Positions 22,530 through 34,135 are shown, numbered from the stretch's first letter. The stretch: DNA of 64,000 bases from Limnephilus marmoratus (GCA_917880885.1 OU862906.1:60306665-60370664); one strand, 5' to 3'. Made by a program: numbers and translations. Notes: generated by a model from the sequence alone, not told the origin.

Positions 22530-23215
22530 ACCCGGTTAAAACTTACAACGTTATGTATTACCTACATAAGTTTATATAAATGTATTTGTCCAATTGAAAA
22601 AAATGTGTTTCGACAAATTGATTGGGTCATAATATAAATCGAACAAGTAGATAACAAAGCAAACAGGGGATGTCAGGGTCATAATAATTTATTGATTTAC
22701 TATTTCTTTGAATTGATTTCATTCAGTTTTTTTGTACGGCAACATTATTTTTGGAGAGAGGTTTCTGATAGATGCAGACACCCTTATCCCTAAGTGGCGA
22801 GTAATCCATAAAGCCGTAAAAATTAAGCCTACCCAAAGAAAAGGGAACTAAAGAATAATTTATGGAAAAAATTAAAAACTAAAAAGCTAAAATTAAAAAT
22901 AAAAAGCAAATTTGTGATCAAAATGTATTTTTCTTATCGCCCATATTATTTCCACATTGTATTTTGTAAAAAAAAAATTGAGGCCTACTTACATTGTGTT
23001 TGTAGCGTTTATAGTAAAGTAGTATTCCTGAATCCTGAGCGGTCTGAATAGAATAACATCTGAATAATTTGGAAACGGCGGCCGCTGAAGAAAGAAGAAG
23101 CTGGCTGGAATTCTACGACATGAAATAGGAAACAGCCGACAGGCGTTTGGCTATCAGTTTCCGATTTCCAATTTCAAATCGCTGTCGTCACTTCCGAAAG
23201 GAGGCAGTACTCGAC
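22530..23215. other. Unique AT-rich DNA
   Basis: No gene or recognised repeat; an A-rich patch lies at 22850-22910. Confidence 0.4.
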
Positions 23216-23220
23216 ATGAG

Positions 23221-23450
23221 ATGGAAATATATTTTTGTGGTACCTGGGTATTATTACAACAAAATTTAAATAATCTTTTCGAAAAAAAACAACAACTTAA
23301 CATCCCAAAATTAAATACATCTTTCGGCCAAAAATACGTAATTACTCGTATATATAATGCCCTTCCAAATAAAATTATAAATACCGTGGACATAAAAAAA
23401 GTTTAAAATATGGCTAATTGATCAGGAAGATGAATGACATAACACCAACA
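23221..23450 (+). pseudogene. LINE C-terminal remnant
   Basis: The frame at 23221-23406 ends with KYVITRIYNALPNKIINT, the (Y/F)N-LP-I pattern common at the C-terminus of Jockey/CR1-like LINE proteins. Nothing upstream of it is retained. Confidence 0.45.
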
Positions 23451-23479
23451 CAACCTATTGTCAACAAACATTAAGATTT

Positions 23480-24425
23480 TTTTTTGTGGAAATCAACTTA
23501 TGTGAAGAAAGAAAATGTAAACCCTCGCGTTTGCGGCATTCATTTTAATCGAAGAGTAAAATTTCTTATGACGGCTCGGCAGGTAGGCTTCGTGATGGTT
23601 GCCTTTCGTGACGGATATTTTCTTTTAATTGCATCAGGGAAATCGGATTTTTGGCGTACACTTTGGATTTGAGATAACCCCACAGGAAAAATTCCATAGG
23701 AGTTAAGTCAGGACCACGAGGTGGCCAATTTATGTCACCTCTCCTAGAGATCAATTTGCCAGGGAAAATTTCATGAACTCATGGCAGAGGACGTATTGGA
23801 CGTATGTGATGTGGCTCCATCTTGCTGGAACTGGAAGAAATAGGATATAGGTACCTATAAGTTATACCTTTTGTATTAAATGAAAATTTTGTACAATAAA
23901 TGATTTTGATTTTGAACCATGTTCTTTGGTTATAGCCAGTAAGTTTGTAGGAGTGCATCATTAGATCTTTGTGCAAAATGCTGTGTAAGGATGATCTATC
24001 ACATTTAAAGCACTTGCGCGCTTCCAAATCGAAAAGTTTGAGTCGTCACGAAAAGACTGATAAACACTCTCTACGTTTTCTACCGTTCTCGATGACCTTG
24101 GTTGCCCGGATGTTGGTTTTGCCAGCGTTGTACTGATCTCTTCAAACTTTTTGACCCATTTTCCAATGAGAAGAATGCTTGGCGCATCATTGAATTGACG
24201 AAAACCTTAAATATTGCAGAATCTTCTACGCGCTACAGTCGCCGAATCACCATTTTTGTAAAACTCACGCACGCACAACGCGCGGTCGCTCCCGAGAAAT
24301 GCTTCATAGCGACTAAATTCCCAAGAGCTAGACTACTGATTGACATACCCCCCGCGCCCCTCGGAAAAGTTGCGTTCACACAGAAAGCAACACAAATATT
24401 AACTTTCTTTTGGGACACCCTGTAT
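23480..24425 (-). pseudogene. Tc1/mariner-superfamily transposase relic
   Basis: Read on the minus strand from about 24425: the end word ATACAGGGTGTCCCAAAAG is a typical Tc1/mariner-type terminus. Frame-shifted N-terminal parts follow, with KWVKKFEEISTTLAKP and SGQPRSSRTVENVE (helix-turn-helix region). The C-terminal part at 23754-23566 reads GDINWPPRGPDLTPMEFFLW then GYLKSKVYA, the last catalytic box and its surroundings. A stretch at about 23870-23935 (CAAAATCAAAATCATTTAT) interrupts the gene and looks like a small nested insertion. Stops and shifts make it inactive. The opposite terminus was not found. Confidence 0.75.
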
Positions 24426-24429
24426 AAAG

Positions 24430-25360
24430 TGTGTAAAGAAAGACATGTTTCATTTGTAATTTTTTAATGCTGTCACAATTTTGGAGGCGTGTATGGGTCC
24501 TGAAAAGAACGATATCCCGTTACACCCTGTAAGTTTAATCAATCATACAATGTTAACATACAGCCAATGTCACCCTTGAGCTTGCTTTGCAGAGCAAAAT
24601 TTTACAAAGTTTGGCTCTTTTTCACATGGGTAGAGCTGAGTTTTAAAACCTTCGTTCGTGGTACGATATTGCGTAATTTTTGCTTCGTGTATCACAGATT
24701 GAAAACCACTGGTCTAGTTGATTAAGCAGACATCTCCGAAAGAGACGCGTACTGCGTATGGGATTATACGAAAAAGTATACCCTCTATCTGGTACAATAT
24801 TCAGATTACTCATAAACACCACCAAAATGCGGAAAAACTTTTGGTGAGTTAAACAAAATGTTGATATTTTCTGGGTCACTAGTAGAATATTTCAAAATGT
24901 CACTAATAGACTAAATGGACCTTTATGCCTCTCGGTGTTATTTTATTTAATGTGTAAAACACTGACGCGTAAAAGTAATGTTTGATTTGTGGTGAGCATT
25001 CGAATACTTACTGCTTTCTTCATTATCTCAAAACTTAGTATTTGAAAATGTCTGACTAAACAACTGGACGATCAATAACCTCAATAAATTATTGGTCTGC
25101 TACGAAACCACAAGTTAACAATAATAAAATAAATAATACAATAAATCCAGCTTTGAATTACGGGAATAGGAATAATGCACGTACATATAGGTATACCCCG
25201 GGAATATTTATCAATATTAAATCATATTTGAAGTCTAAATCAACTTTAGCTCTGCGCTCCACCTTGGGATAAAATGTACCATTATAAAATCATATGAATT
25301 ATTAATAAAAATAATCCATGAAGCCCGTAGAGTTGAAAAGCTCTGTTAAAAATCTTATCT
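24430..25360. other. Unique AT-rich DNA
   Basis: No gene or repeat recognised; open frames are short and domain-free. Confidence 0.4.
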
Positions 25361-25364
25361 TATA

Positions 25365-26306
25365 TTAGGTCCTTACATATGAAATTGGCGTTTTGCCGTA
25401 CTGGCAACTTTGATCTCAAATATCTTCTCTTTGGTTAGGAATTCCAAATTCAAATTTATACAGCTATTTACTCATGTATTTTTGTTTCGAAAATTATAAT
25501 TAATTTTTTTTCCTTAATTGTTTTTTTTTCTTTGTGTCACTTAGTTTACAAAATGGAAAACTTGAAATATCGCGTTATTTACGAATACGAGTTCCACCGT
25601 GGCACCAGTGCTGCAGAAACGGCTCGAAGGATTAATGATGTGTATGGCGACGGTGCCGCAAAAGAAAACACAGTGCGTTTTTGGTTCCAACGTTTTCGTT
25701 CTGGAAATTTCGACCTGCAGAACAAGCCTCGTGGACGGTCGGAGACCAAAGTTGATAATGAAGAATTGAAGACTATTGAGGAAGCGGATCCATTGCAAAC
25801 CACGTCCGAGTTAGCTGCAGGCTGCGGTGTTAGTGATAAAACTGTTTTAATCCACTTGAAGCAAATTGGGAAGTTGAAAAAGCTTGAAAGGTGGGTACCT
25901 CACGAATTGAGTGAAATAAATCAATAAACGCGCGTTAGAACGCTAGACCGCACGCTGCACAACAGACGGCTACCAAATTAGAAGAGCTTCAATTGGAATG
26001 TCTAAGACATCCACCGTACTCTCCGAATCTTACCCCAACAGATTACCATTTTTTTCGAAATTTGAATAACTTCTTGCAAGGGAAAAAATTCAACTCCGAT
26101 GGGGCAGTCCAAACCGCCTTCAAAGATTTTATTGATTCCCGTCCGAATGGTTTTTTTTAGTAAGGGGATTGATGAACTACCTATGAGATAGCAAAAGTAC
26201 ATAGATAGCAATGGTACATACTTCGATTAAATAAATATATTATATTTAAAAAATCGACTTTATGTTCCTCCTATACAAAACGCCAATTTCATATGTAAGG
26301 ACCTAA
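25365..26306 (+). mobile_element. mariner element, internally deleted, with intact ends
   Basis: Terminal inverted repeats of about 31 bp start TTAGGTCCTTACATATGAAA at 25365 and close with the complement at 26306. TA dinucleotides flank both sides (25363-25364, 26307-26308), the mariner target duplication. At 942 bp it is shorter than a full mariner (about 1.3 kb, family knowledge). The missing part is the middle of the transposase gene. Confidence 0.9.
25532..25927 (+). pseudogene. mariner transposase, N-terminal part
   Basis: The natural start is probably the second Met (25553, MENLKYRVIYEYEF). The product carries the mariner N-terminal helix-turn-helix domain: EFHRGTSAAETARRINDVYG, ENTVRFWFQRFRSGNFDL and the linker NKPRGRSETKVDNEELK, followed by the second HTH (TTSELAAGCGVSDKTVLIHL) and KLERWVPHEL. 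The frame stops at about residue 124 (counting from the second Met), just where an internal deletion removes the first catalytic aspartates. The C-terminal end persists in shifted frames at 25970-26240, with HPPYSPNLTPTDYHFFRNL-like and GKKFNSDGAV words. It cannot encode an active transposase, but its ends could be moved by a related enzyme. Subfamily looks irritans-like (inference). Confidence 0.9.
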
Positions 26307-26483
26307 TATCTTATATTATATATAATACACGTTGCTGTGGCTAACGAAATACAACGCCATTATCCAACCTTTATAAAATCCATACCTCCCTCTTGCCAGC
26401 TGCCCGCTGCCTGAATTGAATATTTGAATTTCTCGGCTTTTCTGTACTATAATAAGCATGTTTTATACATATGTTTGTTAAGG

Positions 26484-27352
26484 CCTCTTGCAGTTCTTCT
26501 TCGCTTTCAGCAACCAAAGCAATATCGTCAGCAAACCTTATCATATCCACCTTTTGCCCGTGTATCTTTACACCTTTTCTGTGACTCATTCTCTCTCTCA
26601 AGTCAAGTCAAGTCTCAAACATGCAAAGCATTCTTCAAAACAATTACAACATGAAGATAAATAAAGACAAAACAAAGCTGCTGACTGTAGGCCGAACGCA
26701 ACATCAGATGAGAGTAGAGATGTCAGGAGTTCCACTAAAGAACACCAAGGAGTTTGTCTACCTCGGGAGCAAAATAACATGGGACGGTCGGTCTAAGAGC
26801 GAGGTCGACAGCCGTTTACACCAGGCTAGACTTGCATTCAATAAAAGGTCGAAAATAATAGAATCGAATAATATAGACCTGAAACTGAGAATACTCCTCA
26901 TCAAGACCTATGTATGGAGTATCTTGATGTACGGCTGCGAAACATGGTGCCTATCCGAAAGAGATAAACGGAGACTAGAGGCTTTTGAGATGTGATCCTA
27001 TAGAAGACTACTAGGAATTTCCTGGAGAGACCACATCACAAATGAGGAGGTTCTTCAAAGAATCGAAGGAGGAAGGCACCTGCTCAGGACCTTGTCCGAA
27101 AGGCGCGCAAGATGGATCGGCCATGCAATAAGACAAGAAGGCCTCTTGCATGCCATGATGGAGGGTATGACCGAGGGGACAAACGCTAGGGGACGCCCAC
27201 GCCGAGAGTACCTGGAGGACCTGCTGGTGGACGTGCGCTGCTTATCATATGCAGACTTCAAAAGAGCCGCACAAGACAGGGAAGAGTGGAAGAAACGAAT
27301 AGATGAAATTGCTACAAACCAATCCCAGGATTGAAACCAGAGAGAGAGATAC
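26484..27352 (+). pseudogene. LINE copy with an inverted 5' segment
   Basis: On the + strand, 26621-26995 and 27060-27334 encode LQNNYNMKINKDKTKLLTVG, KEFVYLGSKITWDGRSKSEV, MYGCETWCLSERDKRRLEAF and the RRARWIGHAIRQEG / GRPRREYLEDLL tail, matching the copy at 17157 (one stop at 26992-26994 replaces a Trp codon seen there). The piece that should come just upstream, with KGVKIHGQKVDMIRFADDI and the RT palm FADD box, is present on the opposite strand at about 26600-26484. The two pieces meet in element coordinates at the same Ala-Leu-Thr-Asn codons. The 3' end is a GA run at 27339-27350. Confidence 0.85.
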
Positions 27353-27826
27353 ATATAAAACTTTCACTTGAATCAGTTTATCTATTGGTGAAAACCGCAT
27401 GAAAATCCGTTGCGTCGTTTAAAAGATCTATGCGCACATACATTTTGAGCGACATTTTATACTACGTGATGTAAAACAAATTCGGGTTAGTTACACTATT
27501 TATAACTTGAGAATGGCTGGATCGATTTTTATGATCTAATGGATTTGTCTTCGCCCCGAATAGCAGAATAGCTATTAATACATCGGAAAAATTCACGAAA
27601 AAAAATTATCATGAAAAAGATTCTTTTCCTCATACATTTTGTACGGAACAAATTCTCATCTTTTGAAAGATCTGCAGCAATATTGTGACAAGTATAATAT
27701 TAATTCCGAAAATTTAAAAACATTAATGTCAATGCGCTGATTGTTTTGCTTTTGTTCTTAAACATATAAAGCTGCCCCTCTTTTTACACACTAAATGTCA
27801 ACAGTCGAAAATGAAACGCACGTATG

Positions 27827-28160
27827 TCTTCAATATTTTAACGCGAAAGTTCGTATGGATGTATGTGTGTTTGTTACTCTTTCACGTAAAAAAAACTACT
27901 GAATGGATTTTAATGAAATTATACAATAATAAGCTCATACATCAGAACAACGTATAGGATAGGCTATGTATAATGGTAAGCTCTGGCGTTATGAAATTTG
28001 TATAAATGAAAATGTGTGTATTTCATATGTTTTAGCGGCAGAGATGAAAGGCAGGGGGAAGGGGAGCGGGGGATGTGGGGTTCGCGGAAAGGAAAGAGAT
28101 GCAGGGAGAATCAATTTATTTCTTTGAATGGCGTTGCAACGCATGCCGGGGGCCAGCTAG
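27827..28160 (+). mobile_element. Non-autonomous Helitron-like element
   Basis: The 5' part begins near TCTTCAATATTTTAACGCGA and continues with AGTTCGTATGGATGTATG and ACTGAATGGATTTTAATGAA, shared with copies at 56917 and 61815. A purine-rich tract spans 28040-28110. The 3' end has GGCGTTGCAACGCATGCC, which folds as a hairpin, then CTAG at 28157-28160 followed by T. Insertion between A and T and CTRR ends are Helitron features (family knowledge). No Rep/helicase gene is present. Confidence 0.75.
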
Positions 28161-28169
28161 TAAACAATA

Positions 28170-28590
28170 AAGTCCAGTTAGCTGATTCAGGATACCTAGT
28201 AAGATATTCATAATATTTTCCGTCGTCTATACTTGCAAACTAGATTTGAAATATTCCTACGTATTCCTGAGTAAGGCGTAAAGTTCATCAAATTCAATGA
28301 ACTTTTCAAATTCAAAATTGTAACTGTAGTAGGTATTGTATTACATCATATCAGACAAGCGATAATGTATGTACCAACATTACTTTATTTTTATGAATAA
28401 TCTTATATTTGAAATTAAGTTGCTAGGATAATATCTGATCTTCTCTAAATATTTTTTGATGGGCAATGAACTTGTTGCAAATATTTTATAAAAATCCTAC
28501 AATTGAAACATCCTGTGATTTTTCTCGGGTTTGCGCTAGTACATTTAATGGATTGCAGATTCGTGGAAATTGTATTTTACAATCGCAGGA
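28170..28590. other. Unique AT-rich DNA
   Basis: No gene or repeat recognised. Confidence 0.35.
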
Positions 28591-28594
28591 GCGA

Positions 28595-29030
28595 GTTTGA
28601 ATTGAGTAAAAAAACAAAAATTTTAACAAAACATAAAACGACTTCAAAATATGCGCTAAAAAGTAAAAAAAAAAATTCGTGTTCTTCTACAACGTAATGA
28701 TCAACTTACTTTTTCTACTCATCAATATGTAGGTACAATTGTTATTTTTGGAGTCGGTGTCAGCCAAGTTAGGTTTGTAACTACATACATAGTTATAGGT
28801 GAGATGTGCTTGTGTCGCATGAGCGACTTGACGAGGCGAGAGGCGAGAGCGGGGCCGCGGCGTGAGGGGAGCTGTCAAGTGAACATGCCGGGCCGGGTAC
28901 CTTTGCTGACACCGCCTCCAAAAACAACAATCGTACCTACATATTGATGAGTAGAAAAAGTAAGTTGATCTATTAGGTTGTAGAAGAATACGAAATTATT
29001 TTTTAAACGACTTCGAAAAGGAGGAGGTTC
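28595..29030. repeat. Foldback element with GC-rich core (copy 1)
   Basis: Long inverted arms surround a GC-rich centre. Left arm words: CTTACTTTTTCTACTCATCA and TTATTTTTGGAGTCGGTGTC. Right arm: their complements at 28905-28975. The core (28815-28890) is GC-rich (GAGAGCGGGGCCGCGGCG). The right arm continues into AACGACTTCGAAAAGGAGGA, the edge of the wider repeat at 29000-30290. Confidence 0.7.
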
Positions 29031-30290
29031 TCAATTCGACTGTATTTTTTTTATTTTTATTTTTTTATGTTTGTTACCTCAGAACTTTCGACTGGGTGAA
29101 CCGATATTGATGATTCTTTTTTTTATTTGAAAGCTGGTGCTTCCCATGTGGTCCCATTTTAATTTGGTCCAGTTCTGACAATGGCTTCCATGAGAAAATC
29201 ATATAAGTCTTAAATTTGCATCAAGTATGTGCGCGACAAATGGACGAATAACTCAATGATTCTTTTTTATTGGAAAGGATGTACTTCAAGGGTAGTTTGA
29301 TGAGAGTTTGGTTAGGTTCTGATTATCGGATCCATGACAAAGTAACGGAACTCTTCAATTCTTAGGAGCAAATTAACGAAACTCGGCCGAATCTCTTAAT
29401 TTGACCCTAGCGTCGTTGTGATCAAATTGTGTCTGGCTCATATGAGCAGCACGTTTAGTAGGTCTACCCATATTCAGACAAATTAGTTGGTGTAGGTACT
29501 TAAGATTCACTAAAAAACAAAAAATAATCAAAAATTTTAACAAAACAAAAAAATGACTTCAAAAAATGCACTAAAAAGTAAAAAAATAATTTCGTACTCT
29601 TCTACAACTTCATAATCATCTTACTTTTTCTACTCATCAACATGTAGGTACGATTATTATTTTTGGAGTCGGTGTCAGCAAAGGTACCCGGCCCAACGTG
29701 TTCACTTGACAGCCCCCCTCCCGCCGCGGCCCCGCTCTCGCCTCGTCAAGTCGCTTGTGCGACACAAGCACATCTCACCTAAACTATGTATGTAGTTACA
29801 AACCTTCCTTGAATGGCACCGACTCCAAAAATAACAATCGTACCGACATGTTGATGAGTAGAAAAAGTAAGATGATTATGAAGTTGTAGAAGAGTACGAA
29901 ATTATTTTTTTACTTTTTAGTGCATTTTTTGAAGTCGTTTTTATGTTTTGTTAAAATTTTTGTTTATTTACTTTTTAGTGCATATTTTGAAGTCGTTTTT
30001 TTGTTTTGTTATCGGTTGGCGTGATATTGAGTTATTTGTCCATTTGTCGCTCACATACTTAATGCAAATTTAAGACTTATATGGTCTTCTCATGGATGCC
30101 ATTGTCGAAACTGGACCAAATTAAAATGGGACTACACTGGGACCACAAGGGAAGCACTAGCTTTCAAATAAAAAAATAATCATCAATATCGGTTTACCCA
30201 GTCAAAAGTTCTGAGGTAACAAACATAAAAAATAAAATTAAAAAAATACAGTCGAATTGAGAACCTCCTCCTTTTTGAAGTCGTTTAATA
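29030..30290. repeat. Large inverted repeat containing a second GC-core foldback
   Basis: GGAGGAGGTTCTCAATTCGA near 29020 is mirrored by its complement near 30255-30275. Inner blocks (ACCTCAGAACTTTCGACTGG; TGGTGCTTCCCATGTGGTCC) are mirrored at 30110-30215. Inside, a second GC-rich foldback of the 28595 type lies at about 29600-29900 in the opposite orientation. Arms are imperfect, so the structure is old. No coding frame. Confidence 0.65.
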
Positions 30291-30299
30291 AATAAGAAA

Positions 30300-31085
30300 T
30301 ATCAATTTTATCGCAATTCTCTTTCATTTGCTTGGGAAAACATCAACTCGTAGAAAGGAAAATTCGTGAAATTATGATTTTCTCGGTATCGTCGTGCTCA
30401 ACAAGAAAGGATGATGGTTCTGTATCTACAATGCGCAGGCTGCTCCTAAGTTCTTACGTTAATATGTGGTATTATCAAGGTGTGCTCCGCTCGGGTAACG
30501 AGTCGCAAGGAACCTACGTTCCCTACTTTAAGGATTAAACAAGGATCTTGGAACGAAATTACATAGGTCATTAATTTACCAGTCCTGTTAATTCATGGCA
30601 AACACACCATTCTCCAAAAGTTAGAAGATAGAAGTACATAAGTACATGGTGACTTTTATTACAATTTTCTCTAATTTTAGAACCAATTATTTTTGGATAG
30701 TTTTTTTTTAAATCTACAAAAGAGTAAATTACTTGTCTTTATTTAGGAAGTAGATTTATTCTTCAGCTTTAGAAAGGTAAATAAAACATATCTTCTACAA
30801 TAATCGCAAATTGACTTGTGAATTTTTTTCCTTAAGAAGAAACCATTGATTTCGAATCATGTCGATTATTCTTATATAGGTGTATGCCAACTTCTTTATT
30901 TTCATTGATAAAAAGATTTAAGAAAACATCCTTGACTTGCAGTAAAGTCAATAGATTTCGCACATTAAATTAAAATGGTTATATTAATCCCAGATTGCAT
31001 TTAGCTCGTGAAGAATCTTGCAATCATACAGCAGCCAATAAAAATATGTGTTAATAAAATGAAGTTAGTATTCTTAGTCGAATAA
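30300..31085. other. Unique DNA
   Basis: A balanced unique patch lies at 30330-30600. A 68-residue frame there has no domain. No other feature recognised. Confidence 0.4.
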
Positions 31086-31090
31086 TGATA

Positions 31091-31177
31091 CAGCTAAATA
31101 TTACCGGAGGGGATAGGGGCAAATTAGCTCAGTGGTAGAACAGAGCACCGGCAAGTCCAAGAGTAGCTAATATTACC
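31091..31177 (+). pseudogene. tRNA 5'-half retropseudogene with flanking duplication
   Basis: About 60 bp containing AAATTAGCTCAGTGGTAGAA, a perfect A-box-type D-arm, then a degraded anticodon-arm-like stretch (GAGCACCGGCAAGTCC). It is bounded by AGCTAAATATTACC (31091) and AGCTAATATTACC (31165), a likely target duplication. The T-arm/B-box half is missing, so it is not a functional tRNA. Confidence 0.55.
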
Positions 31178-31179
31178 TA

Positions 31180-31965
31180 CAAATTATTGCAATTAGAGTT
31201 AAATTATTTTAAAAATAAATAAATAATTTATTTTCATTAAAAAAAGTATTTGTCAATTCGTTTATCAGTTAGGTACAGCAGATTTTCATTCCAAATTATC
31301 TCTTATATTGACTTAAAGGCCATCTCACGATTTTACAACTAAAAGCAGGCATATTTTGACAAAAAATACATTTTATCTAGCAAAGTTTTTTTTTAAATAA
31401 AATGCCTTTTCAAACAAGACACATAAATATTTATGTGTCATGCTATATTTTGAGTTGAGCACATTGGAATTCGTTTGGTTGAAATATGTTCTTGCAGCCT
31501 GTTTTCATGAATTTTGATAAGTTTTGGGTAAAATGCATGTAAACTAACCCATAGGTTATAGTTGAAAGTAAACAAAATAAATCGCACAGAGCTTAGATAT
31601 GTTTGGGCAATCATTCGATTCGTCTCTCGCACGTAATAAATATTTCTCCAAATCGAGTTGAAATCAAATACGACGCTCTATTTCGCTATTCGATTCGGGT
31701 TCACGTGAAAAACATGTTTCCGAACCCATTGCATAACATGCTCGAGTTCACCATTGGATATACATAGGTCCAGAACAACTTGAAAATACGTAGATCTTAA
31801 TACAAAGCTGTAACAAAAACAAATATCCATAATTTATTTGATCTCTTCGCATAGTATCCCCAAAGATGGCCCAAGGCAATTTACATCACAGCGTTAATAT
31901 CTGAAATATATTTTAATTATAAATAATTTTGAGATGAAATCAGTGGAAGTCTCTTATTATTTCTG
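31180..31965. other. Unique AT-rich DNA
   Basis: No gene or repeat recognised. Confidence 0.4.
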
Positions 31966-31969
31966 ACTG

Positions 31970-32440
31970 ACAGTTAAAAACCCGCTCCGCAAGGACTTGC
32001 TGCTAGGTCTTGCGAGTGGCTTTTGGTTCGGTTTCGCCCAGTTGTATTGGTGACCGTTTTATAAATCCGATAGGAACTGGTTCCAAAAATAGCCGGTTCC
32101 TCGGATCCACTATGATCCAGCTAGTCACCGGGACAAAGTAACCGCGATAAGCAATGACGTCATATTATACTATTCACAAGTGCCAGTTACAATAAAAATT
32201 ACAAATCCGTAGTACTTACGCCTGCCAGGGAATGCTAATCACGCGATCTGATAACGTAAGTGGCGCCATCTTTTGGCACTGATTTAATTCGGTTCTATTA
32301 CAAAAGTACATTTATATACAAATTCCACGTACGAAAACGGTTTTGCGTAAGGCGTGGCGTCAGAGTTGCATTCTTAGCCGGATTCTTAAATTTCCACCGA
32401 ACATCTCTAGCCTATTAATACCGTTTGATGATTGATGATG
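31970..32440 (-). repeat. Dispersed repeat D2 (copy 2)
   Basis: Reverse-complement match to 13725-14165, with GTGACCGTTTTATAAATCCG, TTTAATTCGGTTCTATTAC and TTGCGTAAGGCG as shared landmarks. Confidence 0.65.
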
Positions 32441-32444
32441 ATTA

Positions 32445-32990
32445 ATTATTTTGCCACCTTACAATATATACAATAACAAAATATGTATTTTAGCATCGTC
32501 TTCTAAAAAATTATCCAGAGAAATCCGTATATAAATCCATTCCCCGACCTTTAACTACATGCATTATCACCGAGCATTATTTTGTATCACAAAAAAAAAA
32601 TCACGTTCCTGAAAAGGTAAATCACCGAAATGAAATTCTGCCTTCTCCTTGATTTATGGTACACAAAAAAACGGTAATCGAAAATTAATTTCATCACACA
32701 CACAAGGGTAGTAGTTAACACATACAAAGCGTACGAATGCCGCTAAAGGATTAACCAGGGGAAAACACATCTACACAGACTGTTCAAGGCAGGGGAGAAT
32801 TCGGTCCCGAGATGTCTTTTCAAATAAGAATGATGACCTTATCAGGAATACGTCAAAATGATTGGTGGAATTACTAAAGGTCTAATTACTTTGAGCAGGC
32901 TGATAGCAGCATGCAGCATTGCTGATGGGGGTCATTATCACATTGACCGTAGCAACCTTGATTGTGGGTAAAAAATAGAGACATTACTTA
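32445..32990. other. Unique DNA
   Basis: No gene recognised. Confidence 0.35.
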
Positions 32991-33083
32991 TTTTATTGTT
33001 TATTATGGGGTTGTGACTTTGATGGTAGTAATTTTGTGTGAATCAATAAACAATCTCAATTTTACGTCCATTACTTTGGATAA

Positions 33084-33218
33084 GTCACTGAGGTCCTGGG
33101 AAGACCCAAAACTCATAGAGCACTCCTGATTACGGAGGCAATTGAAATTCACAAAAATCCTATAAATATTAATAGACACGACGGAGCTAAGCTCAATAGT
33201 TCTTGGTATCAAGGCTAA
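33084..33218 (+). pseudogene. Penelope GIY-YIG endonuclease C-terminal fragment
   Basis: The frame reads VLGRPKTHRALLITEAIEIH, then a KNPININRHDGAKLNSSWYQ ending and a TAA stop at 33216-33218. The pattern (E-A-x-E-I-x-x-x-P-x-x-x-N-R-x-D-G) is the conserved end of Penelope-like polyproteins, where the GIY-YIG nuclease makes the DNA nick for target-primed reverse transcription (family knowledge). An in-frame stop at 33081-33083 and a frame change upstream (TLDKS words in another phase) show it is broken. No RT motifs are found 5' of it in this window, so this is a 5'-truncated, decayed copy. Confidence 0.75.
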
Positions 33219-33321
33219 ACGCAAAAAACATGTTGAAGTATATTGTAGCGCCAGCTCGTAGAGGAGTGGAGCTGGCGACACGGTATCGCTCCTAAGTAGA
33301 TAAGAACAAACATCAACCCTG

Positions 33322-34134
33322 ACTATTACTAGACGTGGGTCGTTACGCCGTTTTCAAGAAACGTAACGAAACCAGTTTCTTGGTAGGCATAATCTGTTTC
33401 GAAACAGGTTATTTTTGTAACTAGTTATTTTCTTAGTTTCAGTTGCACACGAAACTGTATACCTCCACCAACTATAAAGTTACACACGAAACGAAAATAA
33501 ATTTAAGCACTATCTAAGTGTTTGTAGCTATACAGTGAAATCAACGTACATGAAATTAACTTCCCTTCATACTTTATTCAGGCTTAGGACTGACTGCATT
33601 AAATGTTTTTTATGATTAATTAGTGTTTACTATAATTTTAAATGCATTATTTTTCGCCACCCCAAATGCAAAAAGTTTCCTTTTATAGTAATTAAAGTGA
33701 ATCTAAAGGTGTTTTTTTTTTTTTAAATTATTCGTAATAAGCGTTGACAGTAAGATCGAAAATTTACCGAAAGTACTCAAAATTATACACAAGTACAACG
33801 ACGAACTAAAACAAACTAAATTATTTTACTTTAAATTAAAAAAATGGTGGCTCGTTTCCCAGAAACGGAATCCACTCCCGCTTACTCGAAAATGTTCGAT
33901 TCAAAATCTCGCACGCTCGGCCGGCCGGCAAACGCAACTATGCGAAACGCGAAACGCGGCGAAACTACTCTGTACTCAATTACTCGCATCACACCCAACA
34001 CAGAAATAACGGAAATAACGCATTTACAAAAATAACTACTTGTGATTTTAGCGAGACTAGTTATTTCCGTTACATGCCGCGTAACTAGTTATTGTAACTA
34101 GTCTCGTTAAATAACGCTCACGCCTAACTATTAC
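33322..34134. mobile_element. hAT-like MITE with 8-bp target duplication
   Basis: ACTATTAC flanks the element at 33322-33329 and 34127-34134. The element (33330-34126) begins TAGACGTGGGTCGTTA and ends with the complement of TAGGCGTGAGCGTTA. Eight-bp duplications and TAG-type ends fit hAT transposons (family knowledge). TAACTAGTTATT words repeat near both ends. No transposase; the 63-residue frame inside has no domain. It sits within the Penelope-like terminal block. Confidence 0.85.
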
Positions 34135-34135
34135 A

